From Desulfuromonadales bacterium (lineage in GTDB: Bacteria; Desulfobacterota; Desulfuromonadia; Geobacterales; Pseudopelobacteraceae), in assembly GCA_013377095.1 (NCBI GenBank), contig JACAAY010000013.1, forward strand, positions 1 to 64,000: a stretch of 64,000 nucleotides of DNA, in the 5' to 3' direction. Position 1 is the first letter of the stretch; each line of letters starts with the position of its first letter. Made by a program: the position numbers and the translations under genes. This document shows, one piece after another, positions 35,039 through 43,444 of this stretch. Below the pieces are notes generated by a model. The model was not told the DNA's origin, did no database searches, and saw only the letters and a program-made list of their open reading frames with translations.

Positions 35039-35317
35039 ATGAAAAAAACCGTACTTATCATGCTTGCACTCGCCGCAATTGCCGGAACAGCCTTTGCCGC
35101 AGGGGAAACCCTGGAATTTCCCGCATCCATCGGCAAAGTAACCTTCCCCCATAAAGTTCACCAGGAAGTGCTGAAAGATTGCCAAAAGTGCCACGCAACT
35201 GCCCAAGGCGGAAAGATTTCAGGATTTGGCAAGGAGTGGGCTCACAAAACCTGCAAAGAATGCCACTCGGAGACCAAAAAAGGCCCCATGGGCTGCAAGG
35301 AGTGTCACAAGAAATAG
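35039..35317 (+). CDS. ppcA: Periplasmic triheme cytochrome c7, PpcA-like
   Basis: A 92-residue exported cytochrome. A signal peptide ends at AFA|AGE (after A20). The mature protein of about 72 residues has three heme sites, CQKCH (48-52), CKECH (72-76) and CKECH (86-90), plus spaced axial histidines in FPHKVHQ. This is the layout of Geobacter PpcA, a triheme protein with heme II missing relative to cytochrome c3. PpcA carries electrons across the periplasm to outer-membrane cytochromes. AAAAGGAG precedes the chosen ATG. It could be any member of the PpcA-E set. Confidence 0.92.
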   Translation: MKKTVLIMLALAAIAGTAFAAGETLEFPASIGKVTFPHKVHQEVLKDCQKCHATAQGGKISGFGKEWAHKTCKECHSETKKGPMGCKECHKK

Positions 35318-35466
35318 GTAGTATTGATACGAACTCAACGCTGGAAATTGGGGAGAGCCAACTCAGCCGAGCGACCTCTCCTCGTCCTTTCCCATTCATT
35401 CCTCTTGAAGTGCCCCTCAAATTGCCCTACAATTTACTGCCGAATACTGTATGCAAGGGGAGTTTC

Positions 35467-36723
35467 ATGGATATTGCCAAAGAAGTTGAACAAATTGCCC
35501 GGGACGCCCGCCAGGCGTCGTTTGTATTGTCACGGCTTGACACAACAGTCAAGAACGAACTACTACTGGCCATGGCGGAAGCTCTCGAACTGCAAACACC
35601 GCATCTGATTGCGGAAAACGCCAAGGATCTGGAAGCGGGAAAACAGAAGGATCTCTCCGCAGCCATGTTGGATCGGCTTATGCTGGATGAAAAACGGATC
35701 ACCGGTATTGCCGATGCCCTGCGCGAAGTTGCCGCCCTGCCAGATCCGGTGGGCGAGGTCACCAAGATGTGGAAACGCCCCAACGGCCTGATGGTAGGTA
35801 AAATGCGCATCCCCCTGGGTGTCATCGGTATCATCTACGAAGCGAGGCCTAATGTAACCGCCGACGCCGCTGCGCTCTGTCTCAAAGCAGGCAATGCCGT
35901 CATCCTGCGCGGCGGAAAAGAAGCCATCAACTCCAACAGGGCTATTGCAGCTGTACTACGGAATGCCATGACCGCCAAGGGTGTTCCTGCCGCTGCCTTG
36001 GCTCTGATCCCCTTTACGGATCGGCAGGGTGTGTTAGAGATGCTCAAACAGGAGGAAATGATCGATCTGATCATTCCCCGTGGAGGTGAAGGCCTGATCC
36101 GCTTTGTGACGGAAAACTCACGCATACCGGTCATCAAGCACTACAAGGGAGTCTGCCACATTTTCGTCGATGAAAACGCCGATTTCGACATGGCCGAACG
36201 GATAATCATCAACGCCAAGACCCAACGCCCCGGTGTCTGTAATGCATTGGAAACCATCCTGGTGCACCAGTCCGCCGCTGCAGCATTTATTCCCCGCATT
36301 GCTTCAACCTTAAACGCGTTGCAGGTTGAACTTCGTGGCGACGAGCGCTTCTGCTCCCATGCTCCCCAAGCCAAACCGGCCAACGAAGAGGACTGGTACG
36401 CTGAATATCTGGAGTTGATCCTAGCCTGCCGTGTGGTGGACAACCTGGATCAGGCGATCGACCATATCAACCGCTATGGCTCACTGCACACCGAATCGAT
36501 CATTACCAATGATTACAGCCGTGCCCAGCGCTTTATCCGTGAGGTTAATTCCAGCTGCGTGCTCGTCAATGCCTCCACCCGCTTCGCCGATGGCAACCAG
36601 CTCGGATTGGGTGCGGAAATCGGCATTTCCACCACCAAACTGCACTCATTCGGCCCCATGGGTCTTGAGGATCTGACCACCACCAAATTTATTGTCTACG
36701 GCGATGGACAGATCAGAGATTAA
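35467..36723 (+). CDS. proA: Gamma-glutamyl phosphate reductase
   Basis: A 418-residue proline biosynthesis enzyme, reducing gamma-glutamyl phosphate to the semialdehyde. It has the aldehyde dehydrogenase-like fold with RIPLGVIGIIYEARPNVT, LRGGKEAINSN and the catalytic cysteine in RPGVCNALET. Length is typical. The ATG at 35467 follows an AAGGGGAG site; a longer reading frame extends upstream but crosses the cytochrome gene. proB is not adjacent. Confidence 0.96.
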   Translation: MDIAKEVEQIARDARQASFVLSRLDTTVKNELLLAMAEALELQTPHLIAENAKDLEAGKQKDLSAAMLDRLMLDEKRITGIADALREVAALPDPVGEVTKMWKRPNGLMVGKMRIPLGVIGIIYEARPNVTADAAALCLKAGNAVILRGGKEAINSNRAIAAVLRNAMTAKGVPAAALALIPFTDRQGVLEMLKQEEMIDLIIPRGGEGLIRFVTENSRIPVIKHYKGVCHIFVDENADFDMAERIIINAKTQRPGVCNALETILVHQSAAAAFIPRIASTLNALQVELRGDERFCSHAPQAKPANEEDWYAEYLELILACRVVDNLDQAIDHINRYGSLHTESIITNDYSRAQRFIREVNSSCVLVNASTRFADGNQLGLGAEIGISTTKLHSFGPMGLEDLTTTKFIVYGDGQIRD

Positions 36724-36751
36724 AATATCACACGAGCCATAGGAGCCTGAC

Positions 36752-37156
36752 ATGGATATAGATCAGCAAATCAAAGTATTCCTGGCCTCACCGGCATTCG
36801 GAGTTGCCGGCGCTTCCACGAAACGTTATAAATACGGCAATAAAATGCTGCGCTGCTATCAGCAACATGGCAGAACCGTTGTACCGATTAACCCCCATGA
36901 AACTGAAATCGAGGGAGTTGCCTGTGTTGCAACGATCTCAGAGCTACCTGAGGACGTCAAAAGTCTCTCTATCATTACCCCTCCCTCAGTCACCGTCCAA
37001 CTGGTGAAACAGGCTATTGAAAAGGGAATTTCCAACATCTGGATGCAACCCGGCGCCGAGCACCCAGAGGCAGTAGCGATCTGCCATAAGCGGGGTATCA
37101 ACATCATCGCGGATGGAAGTTGTCTCCTGGTGGTTCTGGGCTACAACGACCACTGA
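36752..37156 (+). CDS. CoA-binding domain protein (YccU-like)
   Basis: A 134-residue Rossmann-fold protein of the stand-alone CoA-binding family, like E. coli YccU. The N-terminal GVAGASTKRYKYGN and the central PINPHE.EIEG segment are characteristic, as is IWMQPGAEHPEAV. The family binds CoA in structures, but its function is not established. It lies 28 bases after proA on the same strand. Confidence 0.85.
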   Translation: MDIDQQIKVFLASPAFGVAGASTKRYKYGNKMLRCYQQHGRTVVPINPHETEIEGVACVATISELPEDVKSLSIITPPSVTVQLVKQAIEKGISNIWMQPGAEHPEAVAICHKRGINIIADGSCLLVVLGYNDH

Positions 37157-37241
37157 ACCGCGCTGTTCTTCGAACAGTTTTGCTCAATTAACGCATAAAC
37201 ACTTGCCAGTGCAACGAAAACCTGACATAGTTATACAAATG

Positions 37242-37272
37242 CGACGGGCAGTAATGCCCGTCGTTTTATTTT
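37242..37272 (+). terminator. Rho-independent terminator after proA block
   Basis: CGACGGGCA pairs with TGCCCGTCG around GTAA, followed by TTTTATTTT. It lies 26 bases before the typA start, so typA needs a promoter within or after it, or some read-through. Confidence 0.8.
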
Positions 37273-37297
37273 GAACATTACGCGAGGAGCTTTACCC

Positions 37298-39103
37298 ATG
37301 CAGGAAAGAATTAGAAACATCGCCATCATTGCCCACGTTGACCATGGCAAGACAACGCTCGTCGACGCCATGCTTAAGCACGCCGGTGTCTACCGTGAGA
37401 ATGAAGCCATCACCGAACGCGTGATGGACAGCAACGATCTGGAGAAGGAACGCGGCATCACCATTCTGGCCAAGAGCCTCTCCATCCACCATGGACCCTA
37501 CAAGATCAATATCGTCGATACCCCGGGCCATGCCGACTTTGGCGGCGAGGTGGAGCGCGTACTGAAGATGGTCGACTCGGTCCTGCTGCTGGTGGATGCC
37601 CTGGACGGCCCCATGCCCCAGACACGCTTCGTGCTGAAAAAATCCCTCGATCTGGGACTCAAACCGATCGTGGTCATCAACAAGATCGACCGTCCCGGCT
37701 CACGCCCCGACGAGGTTCTCAACATGGTCTTCGACCTGTTCTGCGAACTGAATGCCACGGACGACCAGCTTGACTTTCCGGTTGTCTACACCAGCGCCAA
37801 GATGGGCTATGCCAAGCTGGACATCAGTATCGAATCAACCAGCATGGAACCGCTTTTTGCGGTGGTGGAAGCCAACGTCCGCCCCCCCAAGGGTGACGCA
37901 AACGCCCCCTTCCAGATGCTGATAGCCAACATCGATTACAACGATTACATCGGCCGCATGGCTACCGGCCGTATCTTCAACGGCAAGGTCCGGGCCGGTG
38001 AAACCGTTGCCATGATCAAGCGCGACGGCACAATCACCAAGGGTCGCATCTCCAAACTGCTCGGCTATGAAGGGCTCAAGCAGGTTGATATCGAAGAGGC
38101 GGGCACCGGTGACATTGTAACCGTGGCCGGATTTGAAGAGGTCAGCATCGGCGAGACCCTGGCCTCGGCCGAAACCCCGATTGCGGTTCCCTACGTTTCC
38201 ATCGACGAACCAACACTGGCCATGAACTTCATCGTTAACACCTCTCCCTTTGCCGGTCGTGAAGGCAAATGGGTCACCTCACGCAACATCCGCGAACGCC
38301 TGACCAAGGAACTGCGCGTCAATGTCTCCCTGCGGGTCGAGGATACGGACAGTCCCGACACCTTCAAGGTTTCCGGCCGCGGCGAACTGCACCTGTCGAT
38401 CCTGATCGAGAACATGCGCCGCGAGGGCTTTGAACTTGCTGTCTCCAAACCGGAAGTCATTATCCGTATGAAGGACGGTGTCAAAACCGAACCGATGGAG
38501 TACCTAGTGGTTGACGTGGCCTCAGAATTCCAGGGCGCCATCATCGAGAAGATGGGACCCCGCAAGGGAGAGATGGTCGCCATGGCACCCATGGGAGAAA
38601 TGGTCCGCCTGGAGTTTGTTATCCCGGCCCGCGGACTAATCGGCCTGCGTGGCGAGGTACTGACCGACACCCGCGGCACCGCCGTCATGACCCACACCTT
38701 CCACGAATACGCCCCCTACAAAGGCGACATTCCCGGCCGCAAGAACGGTGTACTGATGGCCATGGAGCATGGCGAGACCACCGCCTATTCACTGGATGCC
38801 CTCCAACCGCGCGGAACCCTCTTCATCGGAGCAGCAACTGAGGTTTACGGCGGCATGATTATCGGCCAGCACAACAAGGACAACGACCTGGATGTCAATC
38901 CCTGCAAGGGCAAGAAGCTGACCAATGTGCGCGCCTCCGGCACCGACGACGCCATCAAGCTCACCCCGCCGCGCCTGCTGACCCTGGAACAGGCACTGGA
39001 GTTCATCGATGACGACGAACTGGTGGAGGTAACTCCCCTGTCGATCCGTCTCCGTAAAAAGGAACTTGACCCTACCAAACGCAAACGCCAGGCAAAAAGC
39101 TGA
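37298..39103 (+). CDS. typA: Ribosome-associated GTPase TypA/BipA
   Basis: A 601-residue translational GTPase related to EF-G, which binds ribosomes under stress and in cold. G motifs are clear: AHVDHGKTT (P-loop), ERGITI (switch I), DTPGHADF (G3) and NKID (G4). The C-terminal part ends in [16 protein letters not shown], the BipA-specific tail. The ATG at 37298 follows a GAGGAG site; the upstream in-frame codons overlap the terminator and are not used. Confidence 0.97.
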   Translation: MQERIRNIAIIAHVDHGKTTLVDAMLKHAGVYRENEAITERVMDSNDLEKERGITILAKSLSIHHGPYKINIVDTPGHADFGGEVERVLKMVDSVLLLVDALDGPMPQTRFVLKKSLDLGLKPIVVINKIDRPGSRPDEVLNMVFDLFCELNATDDQLDFPVVYTSAKMGYAKLDISIESTSMEPLFAVVEANVRPPKGDANAPFQMLIANIDYNDYIGRMATGRIFNGKVRAGETVAMIKRDGTITKGRISKLLGYEGLKQVDIEEAGTGDIVTVAGFEEVSIGETLASAETPIAVPYVSIDEPTLAMNFIVNTSPFAGREGKWVTSRNIRERLTKELRVNVSLRVEDTDSPDTFKVSGRGELHLSILIENMRREGFELAVSKPEVIIRMKDGVKTEPMEYLVVDVASEFQGAIIEKMGPRKGEMVAMAPMGEMVRLEFVIPARGLIGLRGEVLTDTRGTAVMTHTFHEYAPYKGDIPGRKNGVLMAMEHGETTAYSLDALQPRGTLFIGAATEVYGGMIIGQHNKDNDLDVNPCKGKKLTNVRASGTDDAIKLTPPRLLTLEQALEFIDDDELVEVTPLSIRLRKKELDPTKRKRQAKS

Positions 39104-39124
39104 TCGTTCCTGAACACAGACGAG

Positions 39125-39158
39125 AAATGGCCGAGGTGCAAACCCCGGCCATTTTTTT
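39125..39158 (+). terminator. Terminator after typA
   Basis: AAATGGCCG pairs perfectly with CGGCCATTT over a 12-base loop, ending in a run of seven T. Confidence 0.9.
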
Positions 39159-39211
39159 GTGCACTACGGTGATAGTGTTGAAAGAGGGGCCGCGGAATGC
39201 GGCGCCCGGAC

Positions 39212-39580
39212 TCAGAAGGCAAAGTTGATCTTGATGCTGATACCGCTAACCTGCTGGGTACCCTGGGCCATTGCCATGGCAAGGCGGGCCGGCTCCTGCT
39301 GTTTATGTGGTTCTTCCGGTGGACAGTAACCCACGACCAGCTTAACCGAGCCGTACTTCGCCACCAGTTCACCGTTTTCATTCAAGCTTAGCACCGACGA
39401 CTGTCTTACGGTGCGACGATTGTTTTCATTCCGCTGGGTGGTTTTGCCGCTGTCTTCCTTAAATAAATATAGCAGCGGCTCAGCGCGAACGGCCTGGGGG
39501 ACGAGAAAGGCAAAAAACGTACTCACTACGGCACTACGCCTCAGAAATGCGCCACCTCTTGTTCCGCGGGTGATTGACAT
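39212..39580 (-). CDS. Small exported protein under riboswitch control, function unknown
   Basis: A 122-residue protein with an N-terminal export signal (basic start with RR, hydrophobic AVVSTFFAFLVP, likely cleavage after AVRA). The mature part, about 88 residues, is polar (TTQRNENNRRTVRQ) and contains one cysteine in VVGYCPPEEP. I do not recognise a family. AAGGGAG lies before the ATG. It sits alone behind a sigma-54 promoter and a GEMM-Ib RNA, which in Geobacter controls extracellular electron transfer and envelope genes, so a role in the envelope is plausible. Confidence 0.7.
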   Translation of the reverse strand: MSITRGTRGGAFLRRSAVVSTFFAFLVPQAVRAEPLLYLFKEDSGKTTQRNENNRRTVRQSSVLSLNENGELVAKYGSVKLVVGYCPPEEPHKQQEPARLAMAMAQGTQQVSGISIKINFAF

Positions 39581-39663
39581 TGGGGCTCCCTTCTGCCGTG
39601 CTTGATGCTCGGCTCCGTTGTTTGCCCCGGCACGACAAAGCCGGGACGCGTTCGTATCTTGGG

Positions 39664-39750
39664 AGATATTTCGGCGACCCGGCTGTCTCAGGGAGACCCT
39701 GTAGGCTTTCCGTCCCCTCCTCGCAGAGGGTTTAGTATTCTCGTGTATCC
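39664..39750 (-). ncRNA. GEMM-Ib riboswitch (cGAMP type)
   Basis: On the minus strand the RNA begins GGATACACGAGAATACTAAA, continues through a hairpin CCCTC-TGCG-GAGGG, then GGGACGGAAAGCC, a second hairpin GGGTCTCCCTGAGAC, and AGCCGGGTCGCCGAAATATC. These are the core conserved blocks of GEMM-I aptamers. The ATACTAAACC segment, where c-di-GMP-type GEMM-I has GGGCAAACC, is the variant found in Geobacter RNAs that prefer 3',3'-cGAMP. A strong CCCGGC/GCCGGG hairpin (39624-39645) follows before the coding region but lacks a T run. Confidence 0.85.
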
Positions 39751-39770
39751 TGTTTGTTGACTAAATTAAA

Positions 39771-39785
39771 GCACATATCGTGCCC
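39771..39785 (-). promoter_or_regulatory. Sigma-54 promoter of the riboswitch transcript
   Basis: The minus strand reads GGGCACGATATGTGC: GG and GC are separated by exactly ten bases and the -24 block GGCACG is intact. Transcription would start about ten bases before the GEMM aptamer, which supports both calls. The 280 bases further up to 40063 hold no gene; an enhancer site is expected there but was not identified. Confidence 0.65.
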
Positions 39786-40063
39786 AACATCTTCATTAAA
39801 GACAAACTCCCAGCCCTGGCTGCTTTGCGAATCCGAACCGCGAAAGCAGCAATGCCTTATTGTCAGAAAAGTGACATTAATTGTTTAAATAAGTGACGCT
39901 TTTTATCCTGTTCAGCTGAATATACCGTTTCTTTTCTGAATGCGGGCAGCCAGGACGGGCTGATCTGCCCGAGTCCATGGGGCAGACAAACAAGGTGATT
40001 TTTCATCTCCGGGGTGATATAGTCCCCTCCGTACACATGACACCTCTATGAGGAGCACAGGAC

Positions 40064-41284
40064 TTGAAACAACAAAAAATATACCTTGTTGGCGCCGGCA
40101 TAGAAGGTTGGGAAGGCTTTAGCTCCACGGCTCTGGACACTATCGCAAAAACCGAAGTAATGATCGGTCATCAGCGGCATCTTGATATTTTTCCTGCCTA
40201 TGCCGGGAAAAAAATGCTTCTGGGTGCTCTGCCCGATCTATTGGAGTTTCTCAAGAAGACAGATCTTTCGGTCGTTGTCCTGGCTTCCGGTGATCCCAAT
40301 TTCTTCGGCATATCCCGTTTCCTGCTCCGCAACCTCCCCAAGGACCGCATCACCATCTTTGCCAATGTAACCAGCATGCAGTATGCTTTTTCCCGTATCA
40401 AGGAACCCTGGGACGATGCCATCTTTGTTTCTGCCCATGGCAGGGGACTGCATGCGGCGGTTGACAGAATCATAGCTGCTGAAAAAGCCTGTGTCCTGAC
40501 CGATAAAGTCAATACCCCCACCTCCATCGCACGCGAGTTGATAGAACGAGGCGCTGAAGGATACGAGGCCTGGCTCTGCGAAGATCTGGGGCTGGATACT
40601 GAAAAGTTCACCCGAACCGATGTGCGTGGACTGCTGGAGCTGAAGCCATCCGATCTCAATATTTTAATCCTGATCAAAACCTACGAACCGAACCTGGTCC
40701 AGTACCCGCTGATCGGCATTGCCGATGACGAATTCCAGACTGTCAAGAAGCTGATTACCAAACAGGAAGTGCGAGCGGTGACCATGTCCAAGCTCCAGCT
40801 TCAGGACGACCTGGTGATGTGGGATATAGGTGCGGGAAGTTGCTCAGTGTCCATCGAGGCCTCCAACCTGATGCCAAATGGCCGCATTTTCGCCGTGGAG
40901 CGAAACCCTCTCTGCGTTGGCCATATTCACGCGAATCTGAAAAAATTCTGCGCGCGCAACGTCAAGCTGATCGAGGCCTACGCACCGGAAGGACTTGAGG
41001 ATCTTCCCGATCCGGATCGTGTCTTCATCGGCGGGGCCGGGGGACAACTCGAAGAGATCATCGATTTCGTAGACAAACGCCTCAAACCGGAAGGGCTGAT
41101 CGTTCTAAATGCCGTTACCCTCGACACGCTTTCCAAGTCGGTGGAGTACTTGGAGGACCAGGGCTACACTGTCGAAGCCACCTGCGTCAACATCTCAAAA
41201 ACCCGCAAACTGACCGAGTACAAATTGTTCGAAGCCCAGAATCCGGTCTACATCATCACAGCCCACAAGGGGAGCAAGCAATAA
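40064..41284 (+). CDS. cbiET: Precorrin-6Y C5,15-methyltransferase, decarboxylating (CbiE-CbiT fusion)
   Basis: A 406-residue bifunctional enzyme of corrin ring synthesis. Residues 1-205 are CbiE, a tetrapyrrole methyltransferase (YLVGAGIEGWEGFS, LASGDPNFFG). Residues 215-406 are CbiT, with the SAM-binding LVMWDIGAGSCSVSIEAS and VFIGGAGG. The start is TTG at 40064 behind AGGAGCACAGGAC; no nearby in-frame ATG fits better. cbiL overlaps its stop. The other cobalamin genes are not in the window and no cobalamin riboswitch was found. Confidence 0.92.
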   Translation: MKQQKIYLVGAGIEGWEGFSSTALDTIAKTEVMIGHQRHLDIFPAYAGKKMLLGALPDLLEFLKKTDLSVVVLASGDPNFFGISRFLLRNLPKDRITIFANVTSMQYAFSRIKEPWDDAIFVSAHGRGLHAAVDRIIAAEKACVLTDKVNTPTSIARELIERGAEGYEAWLCEDLGLDTEKFTRTDVRGLLELKPSDLNILILIKTYEPNLVQYPLIGIADDEFQTVKKLITKQEVRAVTMSKLQLQDDLVMWDIGAGSCSVSIEASNLMPNGRIFAVERNPLCVGHIHANLKKFCARNVKLIEAYAPEGLEDLPDPDRVFIGGAGGQLEEIIDFVDKRLKPEGLIVLNAVTLDTLSKSVEYLEDQGYTVEATCVNISKTRKLTEYKLFEAQNPVYIITAHKGSKQ

Positions 41285-41988
41285 TGGCAATGGTTTATGC
41301 TGTTGGAGTCGGTCCGGGTGATCCGGAACTTTTGACAAGAAAGGCCGAGCGCATCCTGCGTTCAGCGGATGTGATTCTGGCCCCTGTTTCACTTCCCGGC
41401 GATGCCAGCGTTGCCCATGAGACGGTTAAAGAATTTGTGGATGAAGCGCGTCAGGAACTCATCATCCACCAGTTTCCCATGACATCGGACAAATCTCGCC
41501 TGATTCCAGCCTGGCAGGAAGCTGCCGCCCTGATCGCAGATAGGGTTGCAGAAGGCAAGACGGTTGCATTTATTACCATCGGCGACCCGCTGCTCTATTC
41601 AACCTTCATCTATCTGCTGCGGATTTTTCGAGAGAACTATCCACAGATCAGCATTGAAATTATTCCGGGCATATCGAGCATCAATACTGCCGCTGCTGTG
41701 GCGGGAGTGCCGCTGGCCGAAGCCGAAGAAAAAATCGTTATCATTCCTGCCACGGCCGGTCTGCCGGCAATCGCTGAAGCATTGGCTGCCTACGAGACCG
41801 TGGTCTTGCTGAAGGTCAAGCCGTTCTATGCGGACATACTGGAACTGCTCAGGCAAACAGGGCGTTCAGAGAGCTCCCTGTTTGTCGAACGGGTTGGAAG
41901 CGCTCGTCAACTAATTTTAAGCGATATATCAGCCATGGCCGCCCATTCTCCCGATTACCTGTCGCTGATGATCATCAGGCGCCCATAA
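41284..41988 (+). CDS. cbiL: Precorrin-2 / cobalt-factor II C20-methyltransferase
   Basis: A 234-residue tetrapyrrole methyltransferase that adds the C20 methyl group in cobalamin synthesis. Motifs YAVGVGPGDPELLT and ITIGDPLLYSTF, then EIIPGISSINTAAA, match CbiL/CobI. The ATG overlaps the end of cbiET (ATAATG). Its choice between cobalt-loaded and metal-free substrate cannot be read from sequence, though an anaerobe would use the early cobalt route. Confidence 0.9.
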   Translation: MAMVYAVGVGPGDPELLTRKAERILRSADVILAPVSLPGDASVAHETVKEFVDEARQELIIHQFPMTSDKSRLIPAWQEAAALIADRVAEGKTVAFITIGDPLLYSTFIYLLRIFRENYPQISIEIIPGISSINTAAAVAGVPLAEAEEKIVIIPATAGLPAIAEALAAYETVVLLKVKPFYADILELLRQTGRSESSLFVERVGSARQLILSDISAMAAHSPDYLSLMIIRRP

Positions 41989-42008
41989 AAGACAGGCTCT
42001 CTCCTAAT

Positions 42009-42056
42009 AAACGTAAAGCGCCCTTCCGATTATGCTCGGAGGGGCGCTTTACGTTT
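42009..42056. terminator. Long perfect hairpin between cbiL and lipoprotein gene
   Basis: AAACGTAAAGCGCCC-TTCCGA pairs with its complement over about 20 of 21 positions around a 6-base loop. It lies between convergent genes. T runs are short (TTT), so the strength comes from the stem. Confidence 0.7.
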
Positions 42057-42116
42057 GGATCGTGACGTTCTGCTTTTGGGGTGCGATCAGGCTGACTAAC
42101 AGATGTCACTATCTCC

Positions 42117-43124
42117 CTATTTGGGCTGGTCAGCAGCGGGAACGATTTCATCCGAAGGCACTCCGGTCGCTTCAACCGGCAGAATCTTCGGCTCCATAGC
42201 CTTTACAGCAGGTGTCTCCACGACCGGACCGCTTACAACAGCAGGCTTTGACTGCGGAGTTGCCGGAAGAGCAGCAGCGGGGCGGGATTGATCGACTGTC
42301 GTGCGGGCTTTTTCAGGAACTGGTGTTTTTTTGGGGTCCTTGGAAGAATCAAACTTGAGCAGTGAGACCATTTCATCGAACTGTGAGACATAGACCTCTG
42401 CTTCCTTTGTTTCGCGCCGCAGCAGATCCTTCTGTTTTTCGTTGAATCTGCGTTTGATCCCGTCAATGGTTTTGAATTTTACTTCGGCTTTTTCGGAAAT
42501 GTTAGCCTCAGCCTCGTTGAAATCGGGATACTGCAGTGCAATCATGGGCTGGAAGGTAGGCAGGCGACTCCGGAAATTGGGATACTCCCACAGAACGGTT
42601 CCGTTGGCATCAACAATCTGTGCAGTCATGATCAGGTAGTTGTATTCGCTGGTCAGCGATGAAAGCATCGTATTTGAGTAAATCTTGTCTGTCTTACTCA
42701 GGCCGCTGACCACGATCAGCATGACCGCATCCAGATTGTTTTTGTGAATATACTTTTGTATTTCGTCGTTTTTCCAGAAATACTTGTTGTACTGTATGGA
42801 AGCATCATCTCGTTTTTCGCGGCGGAAAAAAAGCGACGAAAAGATCATGCGGGGATCGCCGTCCAGCAGCGATACGCTGAAGTAATTTCCGGTTTCCTTC
42901 AGTTTGCGAGCCAACTGGTATTCATAGGTATGGTTCGCCTCCGTCACAAGTGCGATCAACTGCTCCTTCTGAGGGTGTTTTATGTCGGAGTCATCATCAA
43001 TGAAAATGGGAGCCACACCCAGCATTTTAACCCGACTGGCAAAGTTTTCTGCGGGCACGTTGAAATGGTTCTGAGAACAACCTAAGAACAGCAACAACAA
43101 CGGCAACAGCACAAGTCTTCTCAT
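42117..43124 (-). CDS. Lipoprotein of unknown function
   Basis: A 335-residue protein with a lipoprotein signal: MRRLVLLPLLLLFLGC, lipidated C16. The body of about 230 residues shows no family that I recognise; it has the alternating pattern VMLIVVSGLSKTDK and IMTAQIVDANGTVLW, typical of outer-membrane-associated lipoproteins that build beta-sheets. The C-terminal 80 residues are rich in Pro, Ala, Val and Glu and are likely disordered. It would be anchored in the envelope facing the periplasm. Transcribed towards the cbi genes, alone. Confidence 0.8.
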   Translation of the reverse strand: MRRLVLLPLLLLFLGCSQNHFNVPAENFASRVKMLGVAPIFIDDDSDIKHPQKEQLIALVTEANHTYEYQLARKLKETGNYFSVSLLDGDPRMIFSSLFFRREKRDDASIQYNKYFWKNDEIQKYIHKNNLDAVMLIVVSGLSKTDKIYSNTMLSSLTSEYNYLIMTAQIVDANGTVLWEYPNFRSRLPTFQPMIALQYPDFNEAEANISEKAEVKFKTIDGIKRRFNEKQKDLLRRETKEAEVYVSQFDEMVSLLKFDSSKDPKKTPVPEKARTTVDQSRPAAALPATPQSKPAVVSGPVVETPAVKAMEPKILPVEATGVPSDEIVPAADQPK

Positions 43125-43244
43125 GAATTATCTCCTTGCAAGCTGCATATATTTGAGGGTTTTAGCGCCCAGGACTATAGCAGATGGCATTTCCGTTTTC
43201 CAGCGCTTTCAGTGCAGGTTCTTTGAATAGCGCAGCATATCTTG

Positions 43245-43273
43245 TTGACAAAAACCCTCTTCTTTCGTATTGT
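43245..43273 (+). promoter_or_regulatory. Sigma-70 promoter of metX
   Basis: TTGACA (43245-43250) is followed after 17 bases by TATTGT (43268-43273). Transcription would start near 43280, ten bases before the SAM-I aptamer. Confidence 0.7.
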
Positions 43274-43289
43274 TTGACCATAAAACCTG

Positions 43290-43385
43290 CTTATCGAGAG
43301 TGGTGGAGGGAAAGGCCCTGTGAAACCACAGCAACCGGCCGTCATGGCGTCAGGTGCTAATTCCTGCCGTGAGGCAAAGATGAGG
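43290..43385 (+). ncRNA. SAM-I riboswitch (S box)
   Basis: The aptamer opens with CTTATC and closes with GATGAG, which pair as stem P1. Between them are the conserved blocks AGAGTGGTGGAGGGA, GGCCCTGTGAAACCA, CAGCAACC and GGTGCTAATTCC. It senses S-adenosylmethionine and switches off the methionine gene metX downstream through the terminator at 43412. Confidence 0.95.
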
Positions 43386-43411
43386 GGTGCGCTGCGAATA
43401 TGCTTTTTCAG

Positions 43412-43444
43412 CCCCTTCTCATTTTGCATTGAAGGGGTTTTTTC
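43412..43444 (+). terminator. Riboswitch-controlled terminator that also holds the metX ribosome site
   Basis: CCCCTTC pairs with GAAGGGG, followed by TTTTTTT. The 3' arm GAAGGGG lies eight bases before the metX ATG and is the only Shine-Dalgarno-like sequence there. Formation of the hairpin would therefore block both elongation and ribosome binding. Confidence 0.88.

Noticed and set aside
39786-40063. Cobalamin riboswitch before cbiET
   Set aside because: No B12-box-like sequence was found; the region shows only short hairpins.
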